Below are positions 28,995 to 40,304 of a stretch of 64,000 nt of DNA, piece after piece. The notes under the pieces were generated by a model. The model was given only the letters and a program-made list of their open reading frames with translations. It was not told the origin of the DNA and made no database searches. Source of the DNA: Ochrobactrum sp. BTU1 (lineage in GTDB: Bacteria; Pseudomonadota; Alphaproteobacteria; Rhizobiales; Rhizobiaceae). The stretch's first letter is position 1. Each line of letters opens with the position of its first letter. Location of the stretch: positions 2,164,001 through 2,228,000 of the forward strand of contig CP076354.1 of NCBI GenBank assembly GCA_018798825.1, in the 5' to 3' direction. Both the position numbers and the translations under genes were made by a program.

Positions 28995-30484
28995 ACCAGT
29001 ACCTCCGTTTTAATGTGGTCGGCAACGCGCAGAGCCTGCGCCGCAATCGTCAGCGCAGGATTGACCGCAGCCGATGTCGGCAGGAACGATGCATCAACCA
29101 CATAGAGATTGGGATGGTCATAAGCACGGCAATAAGGATCAAGCGGCGCTGTTGCTGGATTATCGCCGATACGCACCGTGCCGCATTGATGCGATGGTGT
29201 TCGCCTGTCGAACGCCCGCGACAGCACGATTGGAAATCCTGCTGCACGCAGCGCGGATTTGAGCTTATCAACCAGCATCAAATGCGCCTTCCAGTTGGAA
29301 CGCACCCAATGCAGAATGATGCGATCACCATCCACGCTCACGCGACTTTCCGGCGATGGCAGATCTTCGCTCATCGCGTAAAAATCAATCGTATGTCCGG
29401 CAATGCGGTTTAAAAACCATTCCGGCACCTGGCGTATATTGGATTTCAGGATCGCGCCCGACACACGCCCCAGCAATTGCACATTGCCAAGCGGCGGCCC
29501 GCCAGCCCCATCGCTGAGATAATAATCGTTAAAGCCAAAAGTCTTCTGGTAGACGCTGTCATTGCGATAACGCGGATCAAACCCAATCACCGCACTGGCA
29601 TTGTGGTTCATGAAATTGCGACCGACCTGATCGGAACGGTTCGCCACTCCCGAACGCAGCAAAAGCGCTGCTGACTGCACGGCTCCCGCTGAAAGAATGA
29701 CCAGTTTGGGCCGAAGGACCAATGCCTCGCCATTCTTCGCATAGTGAACGGCGGTAATGGTTTTACCATCGGGCCCGGTTTCCAGCTTCGTTACCCGCGC
29801 GGAGGTTTCAAGCCGGACATTTGGATGTTTGAGCGCAAGTGCTAACGGACAAGTCTCCGCATCCATCTTGCCGTCATTGCTGTTGGGATGCGCGTCCCAC
29901 GGCGTTTTGGCCTTCGCCAGCCAGCGCTCAATATCAACACCCAATGGCAAGGAAGCCGGATGCAACCCTGCTCTCTTCAGCCGTGCACGCAAATCGGCAA
30001 TCGGGCTTTCATCACGGATGGCCGGATAGGAATAGGGCTTTGAATGATAGGGTTCGGTCGGGTCATCGCCCAATTCACCGCGCACCTGAAAAAGCTCTTC
30101 CGCCTTGCAATACCAGGGCTCAAGCTCATCATAGGCGAAGGGCCACGCCGGAGACACGCCTTCAAGATGCGCAAGCTCCTCAAAATCCTCGCGCCGATAG
30201 CGCACCAGCACTGCGCCATAGAATTTGGAATTGCCGCCGACATTGTAATAATTTCCGGGATTAAACGGCGTGCCATCCGTCTCATACCAGAACTCTTTCG
30301 GGCGAAAGAAGCCACGCTGGAAAATGGCGCGTGGGTCGCGGTTTTCCGGTCTGTCCGGCAAATGCTCGCCCGCCTCCAGAATGAGAATGTCTGCACCGGA
30401 CGCTGCAAGACCGGCGGCCATTGTCGCTCCGCCGATACCCGATCCGATAATGACGATATCCGGCTGTCCTCCCAAAGCCGTCAC
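28991..30484 (-). CDS. GMC-family FAD oxidoreductase, sugar/sterol-oxidase-like branch
   Basis: A 497-residue flavoenzyme starting with GTG at 30484 (AGGGA just upstream, three bases after the aldehyde dehydrogenase stop). FAD motif IIGSGIGGATMAAGLA, then NVGGNSKFYGAVLVRYR, SAGAVQSAALLLRSG, the active-site His in SHQCGTVRIGDNP and Asn in SAAVNPALTIAAQAL. This C-terminus is nearer to pyranose/gluconate/cholesterol oxidoreductases than to choline dehydrogenase, so the two GMC enzymes of this operon are paralogous families, not duplicates. Confidence 0.9.
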   Translation of the reverse strand: MTALGGQPDIVIIGSGIGGATMAAGLAASGADILILEAGEHLPDRPENRDPRAIFQRGFFRPKEFWYETDGTPFNPGNYYNVGGNSKFYGAVLVRYRREDFEELAHLEGVSPAWPFAYDELEPWYCKAEELFQVRGELGDDPTEPYHSKPYSYPAIRDESPIADLRARLKRAGLHPASLPLGVDIERWLAKAKTPWDAHPNSNDGKMDAETCPLALALKHPNVRLETSARVTKLETGPDGKTITAVHYAKNGEALVLRPKLVILSAGAVQSAALLLRSGVANRSDQVGRNFMNHNASAVIGFDPRYRNDSVYQKTFGFNDYYLSDGAGGPPLGNVQLLGRVSGAILKSNIRQVPEWFLNRIAGHTIDFYAMSEDLPSPESRVSVDGDRIILHWVRSNWKAHLMLVDKLKSALRAAGFPIVLSRAFDRRTPSHQCGTVRIGDNPATAPLDPYCRAYDHPNLYVVDASFLPTSAAVNPALTIAAQALRVADHIKTEVLV

Positions 30485-30487
30485 TCC

Positions 30488-32002
30488 CTACTTAGCCTGC
30501 GGCATCCACCAGCCGGTACGCGCACCGATATGCATGTTGAGCGTCTTGGTTTCGGTATAATCCTCCACCGCATGACGACCCAATTCGCGGCCCAGACCTG
30601 ACTGGCGGTAACCGCCAAAAGGCAGTTCCGGCGTGCCGTCCATGAAAGTGTTCATCCAGACCGTACCAGCCCGCACCTTGCGGCCAATGTTCATGCAAGT
30701 ATCGAAATCGCAGCTCCACACGCCAGCTGACAAGCCATAATCAACCGCATTAGCAATGGAGATAGCCTCATCCACCGTATCAAAAGACAGCACCGACAGA
30801 ACCGGACCGAACACTTCTTCACGCGCAACAGCCATGTCGGCTTTCACACCTGCAATGATGGTCGGTCCCATATATTGGCCAAGGCCGAGATCCAGCACGT
30901 CGCCGCCATGGGCAATTGCAGCGCCCGCCTTTTTCGCCTGATCGACATAAGCGCCAACCTTGCTCAAATGCTGTGGCGTGATGATCGCGCCCACTTGCGT
31001 GCTGACATCGAGCGGATCGCCGACGATCACTTTCTTCGACAGATCAGCAACGCGCCCAACAATCTCATCGACAATCGAGCGATGCACGATCAGTCGCGAA
31101 CCGGCATTGCAGCACTCGCCTGCATTGAACCATGCGCCGAACACGGCCGCGTCGATAAAGGCATCCATATCCGCGTCCGGGAACAGGATTTGCGGGTTCT
31201 TGCCGCCAAGCTCCAGCGACACTTTTTTCAGCGTCTGCGCCGCATTGGCCATGGTCAGCTTGCCCACACCTGTGGAACCGGTGAACGACACCATGTCCAC
31301 ATCCGGATGCGTGCTCATATGCTGGCCGACATCAGCGCCCGTTCCGGTGATGATGTTGACGACACCGTCAGGGACGCCTGCCTCAGTCAGAATTTCGCCG
31401 AGTAACAATGTCGATCCGGAAGTCAGCTCCGAAGGCTTTACGACTGCCGTGCAGCCCGCAGCCAGAGCAAATGGCAGCTTCTGGCCCACGATCAAGAACG
31501 GGAAATTCCAAGGCGTAATGATGGAAACAACGCCAATTGCCTCACGCAGCACGACACCAAGGGTGCCATCACCCAGCGTATTATAGCTTTCACCATGCAG
31601 ATCGCGTGCGAGCGCTGCCGCATAGCGCCAGATATCGACCGAACCGGCAATTTCGCCGCGCACCTGAGAAATTGGTTTGCCGGCTTCAATTGCATCGAGA
31701 TAAGCAAGCTCTTCGGCCCGCGCTTCAATCAGATCGGCGGCTTTCAGCAAAATCAGCGAACGCTGAGATGCGGTTTTAGACGACCAGCGCCCATCATCGA
31801 AAGCCTTACGTGCGCTAGCTACCGCGCGATCCACATCGGCCTTCTTGCCAGCGGGATAACGGCTCACCGTCACGCCATGGCCGGGCGCTACGCGTTCAAT
31901 AGTCTCGCCGCTTTGGCTTCCAACCCATTTACCATCGATCAGCATCGAGAATTCACGAACTTCAAGCCCGTTTAGCGGCTGCGGTTTTACGACTACGCTC
32001 AT
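30488..32002 (-). CDS. NAD(P)-dependent aldehyde dehydrogenase
   Basis: A 504-residue ALDH-superfamily enzyme. Motifs: ITPWNFPFL, KPSELT, FTGSTGVGK, the catalytic Glu in LELGGKNP and the catalytic Cys in NAGECCNAGSR. It oxidises an aldehyde to a carboxylic acid. I use the ATG at 32002, which overlaps the stop of the enoyl-CoA hydratase gene (TGATG) with AAGGA eight bases upstream; an ATG at 32008 is the alternative. Fifth gene of the operon; it would supply an acid to the CoA-transferase. Confidence 0.93.
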   Translation of the reverse strand: MSVVVKPQPLNGLEVREFSMLIDGKWVGSQSGETIERVAPGHGVTVSRYPAGKKADVDRAVASARKAFDDGRWSSKTASQRSLILLKAADLIEARAEELAYLDAIEAGKPISQVRGEIAGSVDIWRYAAALARDLHGESYNTLGDGTLGVVLREAIGVVSIITPWNFPFLIVGQKLPFALAAGCTAVVKPSELTSGSTLLLGEILTEAGVPDGVVNIITGTGADVGQHMSTHPDVDMVSFTGSTGVGKLTMANAAQTLKKVSLELGGKNPQILFPDADMDAFIDAAVFGAWFNAGECCNAGSRLIVHRSIVDEIVGRVADLSKKVIVGDPLDVSTQVGAIITPQHLSKVGAYVDQAKKAGAAIAHGGDVLDLGLGQYMGPTIIAGVKADMAVAREEVFGPVLSVLSFDTVDEAISIANAVDYGLSAGVWSCDFDTCMNIGRKVRAGTVWMNTFMDGTPELPFGGYRQSGLGRELGRHAVEDYTETKTLNMHIGARTGWWMPQAK

Positions 32003-32778
32003 CACCATTTTCCTTCAAAATTTGCTTCGCGCTTTTCGGTAAATGAGCGCACGCCTTCTTTCAGATCGCTGGTCTTGGCGACCAGAATGGAACCCAGCGC
32101 CTCAACTGCCGTGCCATTGTCCTCGCCATTGGCGACCGACAGCATCAGCTTGGAAATTTCCAACGCAGCCGGTCCGCGCTTGGCCACCCGCGCCGCATAG
32201 TCTTGCGCCGCCTGCAGAGCTGCGCCCGTCTCCACTACATGATCGACAATCCCATGCGACAGCGCTTCCTCGGCCGTGAACATTTCGCCACCCAGCACCA
32301 TGCGGCGCACGATCTGCGCACCGAAACGGCGCACGAGACGCTGCGTGCCCGACCAGCCGGGGATCATACCAAGCGATGTTTCCGGCAGGCCGATTTTTGC
32401 CTGTCGTTCGACAATGCGGATATCGGCGGCACCTGCCAGTTCCAGACCACCACCCAAAGCATGACCATTCATTGCTGCGATCAGCGGCACACGCAAAGTC
32501 GCAAGCCGCTCGAACACCCGATGACCGTAGCGCACCCAGGCATGGCCGAATTCTGCCGGTTCCATGCCGCCCCAGGCCTTGATGTCGCCGCCTGCGGAAA
32601 AAGCCTTGCCTTCGCCGGTCAGGATCGCAACGCGCACGGTGCACTCCGCTTCCACCCGATCACAGGCCGCAGACAATTCGTGCAGAAGCTCGATATCAAA
32701 CGCATTGAGCTTTTCGGGCCGCTTGATGGTTATGACGGCGATGTGGTTCTCAATCGAGATGTCTATCCGTTGAGCCAT
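32002..32778 (-). CDS. Enoyl-CoA hydratase/isomerase family protein
   Basis: A 258-residue crotonase-fold protein: AFSAGGDIKAWGG forms the oxyanion hole, MNGHALGGGLELAGAADIRI the second one, then GLPETSLGMIPGWSGTQRL. The Glu in the latter matches a catalytic Glu of hydratases. It acts on an acyl-CoA, adding water or shifting a double bond. It abuts the CoA-transferase stop (next base) and overlaps the aldehyde dehydrogenase start. Confidence 0.92.
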   Translation of the reverse strand: MAQRIDISIENHIAVITIKRPEKLNAFDIELLHELSAACDRVEAECTVRVAILTGEGKAFSAGGDIKAWGGMEPAEFGHAWVRYGHRVFERLATLRVPLIAAMNGHALGGGLELAGAADIRIVERQAKIGLPETSLGMIPGWSGTQRLVRRFGAQIVRRMVLGGEMFTAEEALSHGIVDHVVETGAALQAAQDYAARVAKRGPAALEISKLMLSVANGEDNGTAVEALGSILVAKTSDLKEGVRSFTEKREANFEGKW

Positions 32779-34380
32779 TTATGCCTCCAGCTTTCGCGCA
32801 GGCTTTTGCGGCAGTGTCAGACCAATCGGCTCGTCACGGAACAGTGCCTCATCCATGAGTTTAAGCTGATCCGAAACAATCAGCGGAAACTCGGCTTGGT
32901 CCAGAATATGCGTCTGCAAATCCACACCCGGCGCAATCTCGGTGAGTACAATCCCTTCCGCCGTGAGCTTCAAAACCGCGCGTTCGGTGACATAAGTAAC
33001 ATCCTGCCCCTGCTCGACACCACGCGGACCGGAGAAAGTAACATGCTCAACCTCATTAACGAGCTTTTTGAGCTTACCTTCCTTCTCAATCACCAGCTTG
33101 CCGTCAGCGACCGACAATTTCGCCCCTGCATTGAACATGCCGGAGAAGACGATCTTCTTGGCCCTTGCAGTTATATCGACAAAACCGCCAGCACCAGCAG
33201 TCACATGCGGACGGAATGACAGCTTCGACACATTGACCGAGCCGTCGCGTCCGATCTCAAGGAAGGACAGAAGCGAGGCGTCGAAGCCTGCGCCCTGAAA
33301 ATAGGTGAACTGATAGGGTGACGGCATATAGGCGTCTGCATTGGACGCACAGCCAAAGGCAAAGTCGAGAAGCGGCACGCCGCCAACAGCACCCTGCTCA
33401 ATCACCCAGGTCACCGCACCATGCAGACCCTCTTCCAACAGAATGCGCGGCACATTGGCGGAAATGCCGAAGCCAAGATTAACCGCACTTCCTGCCTGCA
33501 ACTCCTGTGCGACACGCCGCGCAATCGCCTTCTGAATATTGAACTCCGGCAAGCGGAATGTATCGAGCGGACGGAAAATCTCGCCGGAAATTGCCGGATC
33601 GTAAAGTGTCTGTGTTGTCTGCTTCTGGTCGGGATCAACGACGATATAGTCAACCAGAACGCCCGGAACGCGCACATCATGCGGTTTCAGCGTGCCTTCC
33701 TTGGCGATGCGCTTTACCTGCGCAATGACTATGCCGCCATTGTTGCGCGCAGCCAGCGCCTGATCCAGCCCACCAAGATATGCGCCCTCATGTTCATAGG
33801 TGAGATTGCCGCGTTCATCAGCAGTGGTAGCGCGGATGATCGTCACATGCGGCACGATATTGGGGAAATAGAGCCAGTCCTCACCTTCAAAACTGACCTG
33901 CTTGACGACCGGCTCCTCACGCGCCTTGTCGTTCATTGCCGATCCCTGACGCTTGGGATCAACGAAGGTATCAAGCCCCACTTTGGTCAGTACACCGGGA
34001 CGCTTGGCAGCCGCCTCGCGATGCATATCAAACAGAATACCAGACGGAATATTGTAGGCCGGAATCTCGTTATTGGTTATCATCTGCCAGATCAGCGGCG
34101 GCTCAGAACTTGATGGCCCTGACGGATAAGAACCACCGATGATCTTTTTAAGAAGCCCCTTTTTGGCGATGTAATCGACACCCTTGATGCCACTCATATC
34201 GCCAGCGGCAATTGGGTGCAGCGTGGTGATATTCTGGGGATGACCGGTTTCATCAAAACGCTCGCCAATGGCTTTCAGCATCATATCCGGACAGCCGAGG
34301 CCGCTCGACGAAGAAACCGAAACGACAGCGTTGTCGGGAATAAGTGATGCTGCTTCCGCAAATGAAATATGTTTGCTCAT
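32779..34380 (-). CDS. Acyl-CoA:acetate/3-ketoacid CoA-transferase (YdiF type)
   Basis: A 533-residue single-chain family I CoA-transferase. The alpha-like half carries the N-terminal DNAVVSVSSSSGLGCPD loop; the beta-like half has the catalytic Glu region VTWVIEQGAVGGVPLLD. It moves CoA between short acyl groups through a glutamyl-CoA thioester. The ATG at 34380 is used; AGGA lies about eleven bases upstream, and an in-frame TTG at 34389 is less likely. It starts five bases after the Gfo/Idh gene. Confidence 0.92.
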   Translation of the reverse strand: MSKHISFAEAASLIPDNAVVSVSSSSGLGCPDMMLKAIGERFDETGHPQNITTLHPIAAGDMSGIKGVDYIAKKGLLKKIIGGSYPSGPSSSEPPLIWQMITNNEIPAYNIPSGILFDMHREAAAKRPGVLTKVGLDTFVDPKRQGSAMNDKAREEPVVKQVSFEGEDWLYFPNIVPHVTIIRATTADERGNLTYEHEGAYLGGLDQALAARNNGGIVIAQVKRIAKEGTLKPHDVRVPGVLVDYIVVDPDQKQTTQTLYDPAISGEIFRPLDTFRLPEFNIQKAIARRVAQELQAGSAVNLGFGISANVPRILLEEGLHGAVTWVIEQGAVGGVPLLDFAFGCASNADAYMPSPYQFTYFQGAGFDASLLSFLEIGRDGSVNVSKLSFRPHVTAGAGGFVDITARAKKIVFSGMFNAGAKLSVADGKLVIEKEGKLKKLVNEVEHVTFSGPRGVEQGQDVTYVTERAVLKLTAEGIVLTEIAPGVDLQTHILDQAEFPLIVSDQLKLMDEALFRDEPIGLTLPQKPARKLEA

Positions 34381-34385
34381 AATTT

Positions 34386-36421
<2,036 letters not shown>

Positions 36422-36441
36422 ATCCGTCTCCTGTTCCCTTA

Positions 36442-36470
36442 AGTTAATTGGAACGATCCAAATTTGTCAA
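36442..36470 (-). promoter_or_regulatory. Promoter and LacI operator O1 of the catabolic operon
   Basis: On the minus strand TTGACA (36470-36465) and TTAACT (36447-36442) are separated by 17 bp. The spacer is filled by the near-palindrome TTGGAACGATCCAA (36448-36461), centred on CG as usual for LacI-family sites. A repressor bound here would block polymerase directly. Confidence 0.75.
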
Positions 36471-36592
36471 CTTTTTTAATAAACACGGAATTGCCATATT
36501 CTTGACATCGGTTTTCCTTAATTTTTGAAGCATTTCGCGACGCTAAATGCAAAATCAGAGCCTGAAATCGCATTTTTTAAGCACCATATTGA

Positions 36593-36612
36593 AATTTGGA
36601 ACGATCTAAATT
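36593..36612 (+). promoter_or_regulatory. LacI operator O2 upstream of the DUF993 gene
   Basis: AATTTGGAACGATCTAAATT shares TTGGAACGATC-AAATT with operator O1, 148 bp away centre to centre, and ends 31 bases before the DUF993 start. A weak CTGAAA (36562) - 17 bp - CATATT (36585) promoter would start transcription inside it; that promoter is a guess. Confidence 0.7.
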
Positions 36613-36643
36613 ATTCATGTCGTCGTGGAGTTGGAGGACTGAC

Positions 36644-37822
36644 ATGAGCGCATCATCAGAAAACGTGCTGACCCTGCCATTCGCTGACGGCAGTGTAAAA
36701 CCATATCACCTGATCGGCACCCCGACACCGCGCCCCGCCTCACCTCCGAAATTCAATCGCATTGCCTATGCCGCAGCGCATGTTGTTTCAGACCCGCTGG
36801 GAGACAATAATCCGTGGAACGATCCGACGATTGATTGGGATGCGACTATGGCTTTCCGGCATCACCTCTGGAGCCTCGGCTTTCAGATCGCGGAAGCGAT
36901 GGACACCTCGCAACGCGGCATGGGTCTCAATTGGGCCGGAGCGCAGGAGCTGATCCGCCGCTCGCTGGCAGAAAGCAAGACCGTAGCAAGCGCTGACCTG
37001 GCCTCTGGCGCTGGCACCGACCATCTCGATCCTTCTGAGGCAAAAAGCCTTGATGACGTGATTAAAGCCTATGAAACCCAGGCTGAATTCATCGAGAAGC
37101 ACGGCGGTCGTTTCATTCTGATGGCCAGCCGCGCACTCGCCCGCATCGCCCGCTCGCCAGAGGATTATGCCAAGGTTTATGGCCATATTCTCACCCATGC
37201 CCGAGATAAGGTCGTGCTGCACTGGCTGGGCGACATGTTCGACCCACAACTCAAAGGTTACTGGGGTTCAGACAAGTTTGAAGACGCGCTTGATACGGTC
37301 ATCGGCATTATAGAGGCCAATCGCGACAAGGTTGAAGGCATCAAGATTTCGCTGCTCGAAGAGCGCTACGAGATCGCGCTGCGCAATCGCCTGCCGGACG
37401 GCGTTCTCTGTTTCACGGGCGATGATTTCAACTATGCACCACTCATCGAAGGCGACGGCGACAAGCACAGTCATGCGCTGCTTGGCATTTTTGACGCCGT
37501 AGCACCACAGGCTTCAAGCGCGCTTGCCGCCCTTGCCGACGGTGACAATGCCCGCTTCCGCGCGATCATCGAGCCAACTGTGCCACTATCGCGCAAAATC
37601 TTTGAAGCACCGACGCAATATTACAAAGCAGGCGTTGTGTTTCTCGCCTGGCTCAATGGACATCAAAGCCATTTCACCATGCCCGCCGGAATGCAATCGG
37701 CACGCAGTATCCTGCATTATGCCGATATCTTCCGCCTCGCGGATCAGGCAAATGTTCTCGATCATCCGGAAATTGCCCTTACCCGCATGAAAACTCTTCT
37801 GGCGGTTTACGGCTTAAACTGA
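36644..37822 (+). CDS. DUF993 family protein (dihydrodipicolinate-synthase-like)
   Basis: A 392-residue cytosolic protein from the ATG at 36644 (GGAGGA nine bases upstream). The sequence is the DUF993 family: RIAYAAAHVV near the start, MDTSQRGMGLNWAGAQELI, HWLGDMFDPQLKGYWGSD, KISLLEERYE, and a C-terminal alpha-helical part. Members are predicted TIM barrels related to class I aldolases of the dihydrodipicolinate synthase group. The Lys in IKISLLEE could be the Schiff-base residue. Divergent from the LacI operon and sharing its operators, it is probably the aldolase/lyase step of that pathway. Confidence 0.85.
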   Translation: MSASSENVLTLPFADGSVKPYHLIGTPTPRPASPPKFNRIAYAAAHVVSDPLGDNNPWNDPTIDWDATMAFRHHLWSLGFQIAEAMDTSQRGMGLNWAGAQELIRRSLAESKTVASADLASGAGTDHLDPSEAKSLDDVIKAYETQAEFIEKHGGRFILMASRALARIARSPEDYAKVYGHILTHARDKVVLHWLGDMFDPQLKGYWGSDKFEDALDTVIGIIEANRDKVEGIKISLLEERYEIALRNRLPDGVLCFTGDDFNYAPLIEGDGDKHSHALLGIFDAVAPQASSALAALADGDNARFRAIIEPTVPLSRKIFEAPTQYYKAGVVFLAWLNGHQSHFTMPAGMQSARSILHYADIFRLADQANVLDHPEIALTRMKTLLAVYGLN

Positions 37823-38050
37823 CCGCCGAAAAAGAAAAATGGCAGCTCTTAACCCTGAGCAAGCTGCACCCCTTTCGGGCGCGGAGCAATATTACACGCC
37901 TCTGCTTTACCGCTCATCAATCGAGTAGCTCAACATCACCAAATTATCACAGCTGTAAATTTAAATACACGTTTAAGTAGAATCAATATATATTGCATAC
38001 CTATTAAATATACTAAATTTATAAGACTCTAATAGAGAGTTATTACTTTA
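37823..38050. other. AT-rich upstream region of the autotransporter gene
   Basis: 228 bases, with the last ~110 strongly AT rich (runs such as TAAATTTAAATAC and ATATATTGCATACC), in contrast to the GC-rich surroundings. It probably holds the promoter; no clear -35/-10 pair or ribosome site could be fixed. Confidence 0.5.
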
Positions 38051-40246
38051 ATGAAAAAATATAAGATAATTATAAAATCTATAATACTTAGTTTTTTCAC
38101 TTCTCAAGCATGGGCTGATGTACCCACTTTCGAGGTTCATGGTTCATTTGGCGGTGAACGTGCTGATGCGGCTGGCATATCAGCGGATGGCAAAACAATT
38201 GGCATACGCCGATCATCTGCGGGCGGTGATTACGATAAATCCTTTATCGTGACGCCGGCCGGTATAACCGATATCGGCTCGTTAAGCGGTTCAGAACGAA
38301 CAGCACTTTTGGCAGTTTCATCCAATGGTCTTGCCGCAATAGGCAGCGCATTTGTCAATCAAAATGAATCACATGCCTTCTGGTGGTCCCGCGAAACCGG
38401 AATAAGAGATATCGGAACACTGGGCGGAACGAATTCATATTCCAGAGGAATTTCGGCCAACGGAACTGTTGTTACCGGAGACAGCTACCTCGCAGGCGAC
38501 ACCATAACCAATGCATTTCGCTGGACACTTCAGGATGGCATTACCAGCATCGGTACACTTGGCGGGTCATCGTCATTTACCCATGCGATTTCGGCTGATG
38601 GCAGTACGATCGTGGGTTATAGCTTGACGGCATCGTCCGATGTCCACGCCTTCCGATGGACCGAAGCCAGTGGCATTATAAGTCTTCAAACTTTGGGTGG
38701 GAACACGTCGACAGCGCGTGCCGTTTCCGCTGATGGGAGTGTCGTTGTTGGCACCAGCGACACCGCCGATAGCTCCCAGCATGCATTCCGCTGGACTGCC
38801 GAGACCGGCATGGTCGATATCAATAGTCACGGAAATGCGCTGCATAGTATTGCCGATCTGGTTTCAAACGATGGCAAGGTTGTGGTGGGGACAGCCTCAT
38901 TTAACAATGGGTTCAACCAGGCTTTTCGCTGGACCCAGGAAGCAGGCATGATCAGTCTGGACTCGTTAGGCGGCGGCCTGTCTCATGCTCTCAGCCTCAG
39001 CGACGATGGCACAGCGATCGTTGGCTATAGCTATACCGATACGATGACGCTTCGTGCATTTCGCTGGACAGCCAGTGACGGCATGATTGATTTGGGAACT
39101 ATTGGCGGCAACAACGCGATTGCCTGGGATGTATCAGGGGATGGCAGTGTGATTGCCGGAACAGCTGAAACAGCTGAAGGAGCGCTTCACGCCACGTTGT
39201 GGAAATTTCCAAAGCCTGATCCGGGAACGATACCAACTGAGCCTGAAGGCAACCCAGGTACCATGCCGACAAATCCGGGCTCCGGTCCAACGGAAAACCC
39301 TTCTGCTGAAAAACCTGTCACGTCTCCAACAACCATCGACCTTGATCATACGGTTGCGACGGTCTTCACACAGGCAAGTAACAGCTTTTCGGCGATGGAG
39401 GCTCAGCGCCTTACATTGAACAAGCTGCAAAACTTCTGCGACATCGAAAGAGCCGGTCAAACCTGCTATTCGCTTTTTACCGATATCAGCGGCTTTGGCG
39501 GTCAGAAGGATTTGCTGACAGGTTTCACGCTTGGTCACGGCTTCACCGACAATTTTTCAGCAGGTGTCACCCTCGCCCATTCTTTCTGGCGTGATCTGCC
39601 GGACGGTTTTGATACCGGAAGCGATAATTTCGGCACTGGCATCTTTGCGCAGTGGAAAGACAAGACCGCTATAGGGGATTGGTATATGCGGGCGAGCCTG
39701 GCAACCAATCGCTATGATACCGACATCACGCGGCCAAAGCTCGCCTATACAGAAGCTGGAACCGGCGAAAGCAGGTTACAAGGCTGGAGCACTGCGCTGG
39801 AACTGGGGCGGACAGACAATCTCAATTTCCATAATGCCCGTCTCGGCTATTATGGCGGTCTGGGCTACAGTAATCTGTCCATGGATGGCTATACGGAAAG
39901 CAATGCGCTGTTTCCGTTCACTTATGGCGAAATGAAGTATGAGCTGACAACGGCTTATACGGGTGCAAATTTCGCTATGCCGCTGACCAACAGAATCCGA
40001 TGGTCGATCAATCTCGAAATCGAGCAGGATGTTGCGCACAAGGATCCCGAATTTGACGCCAGAGCTGATTATATCGGCGTATTGACGCTCGATTCCGACT
40101 TCTCACATACCCGAGGCTCCGCCTGGACAAGTGTGAGTTATGCCGTCAGCGATGCGGTTGAACTTTCATTGACACCCTATGTGACCCGCACGGCATCGCG
40201 GGACAATGCGTTTGGTGCCATGGTCCGGCTTTCCGGGAAATTCTGA
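38051..40246 (+). CDS. Autotransporter with HAF-repeat passenger
   Basis: A 731-residue outer-membrane protein. Signal peptide residues 1-22 (SQAWA-D). Residues 32-386 are eight tandem units of 45-46 residues (starts at 32, 78, 124, 170, 215, 260, 306, 351) of the form LGG...AxSADGxxxVG...HAFRWT...GMxDLGT, the HAF family extracellular repeat. A Pro/Thr/Gly-rich linker (387-430) follows, then the beta-barrel autotransporter domain to a terminal Phe. The repeated beta-rich unit suggests a closed beta-propeller displayed on the surface; function is unknown, adhesion is a guess. The start is AT-rich, unlike neighbours, and upstream DNA is too, hinting at acquired DNA. Confidence 0.9.
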   Translation: MKKYKIIIKSIILSFFTSQAWADVPTFEVHGSFGGERADAAGISADGKTIGIRRSSAGGDYDKSFIVTPAGITDIGSLSGSERTALLAVSSNGLAAIGSAFVNQNESHAFWWSRETGIRDIGTLGGTNSYSRGISANGTVVTGDSYLAGDTITNAFRWTLQDGITSIGTLGGSSSFTHAISADGSTIVGYSLTASSDVHAFRWTEASGIISLQTLGGNTSTARAVSADGSVVVGTSDTADSSQHAFRWTAETGMVDINSHGNALHSIADLVSNDGKVVVGTASFNNGFNQAFRWTQEAGMISLDSLGGGLSHALSLSDDGTAIVGYSYTDTMTLRAFRWTASDGMIDLGTIGGNNAIAWDVSGDGSVIAGTAETAEGALHATLWKFPKPDPGTIPTEPEGNPGTMPTNPGSGPTENPSAEKPVTSPTTIDLDHTVATVFTQASNSFSAMEAQRLTLNKLQNFCDIERAGQTCYSLFTDISGFGGQKDLLTGFTLGHGFTDNFSAGVTLAHSFWRDLPDGFDTGSDNFGTGIFAQWKDKTAIGDWYMRASLATNRYDTDITRPKLAYTEAGTGESRLQGWSTALELGRTDNLNFHNARLGYYGGLGYSNLSMDGYTESNALFPFTYGEMKYELTTAYTGANFAMPLTNRIRWSINLEIEQDVAHKDPEFDARADYIGVLTLDSDFSHTRGSAWTSVSYAVSDAVELSLTPYVTRTASRDNAFGAMVRLSGKF

Positions 40247-40253
40247 CCAAAAA

Positions 40254-40290
40254 AAACCCCGCAGCAAGTGAATGCTGCGGGGCTGTTTTT
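40254..40290. terminator. Bidirectional terminator between autotransporter and LLM genes
   Basis: CCCCGCAGCA, a six-base loop, TGCTGCGGGG, flanked by an A-run on the left and CTGTTTTTG on the right, between convergent genes. Confidence 0.88.
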
Positions 40291-40304
40291 GAAGTAAAAT
40301 GATC

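Noticed and set aside
32203..33219. A 338-codon open frame on the plus strand
   Set aside because: Antisense to the enoyl-CoA hydratase and CoA-transferase genes, which have full family motifs.
38144..39208. 135-bp periodicity in DNA suggesting a repeat array
   Set aside because: The period is the 45-residue HAF unit; the DNA units have diverged strongly while the protein pattern is kept.
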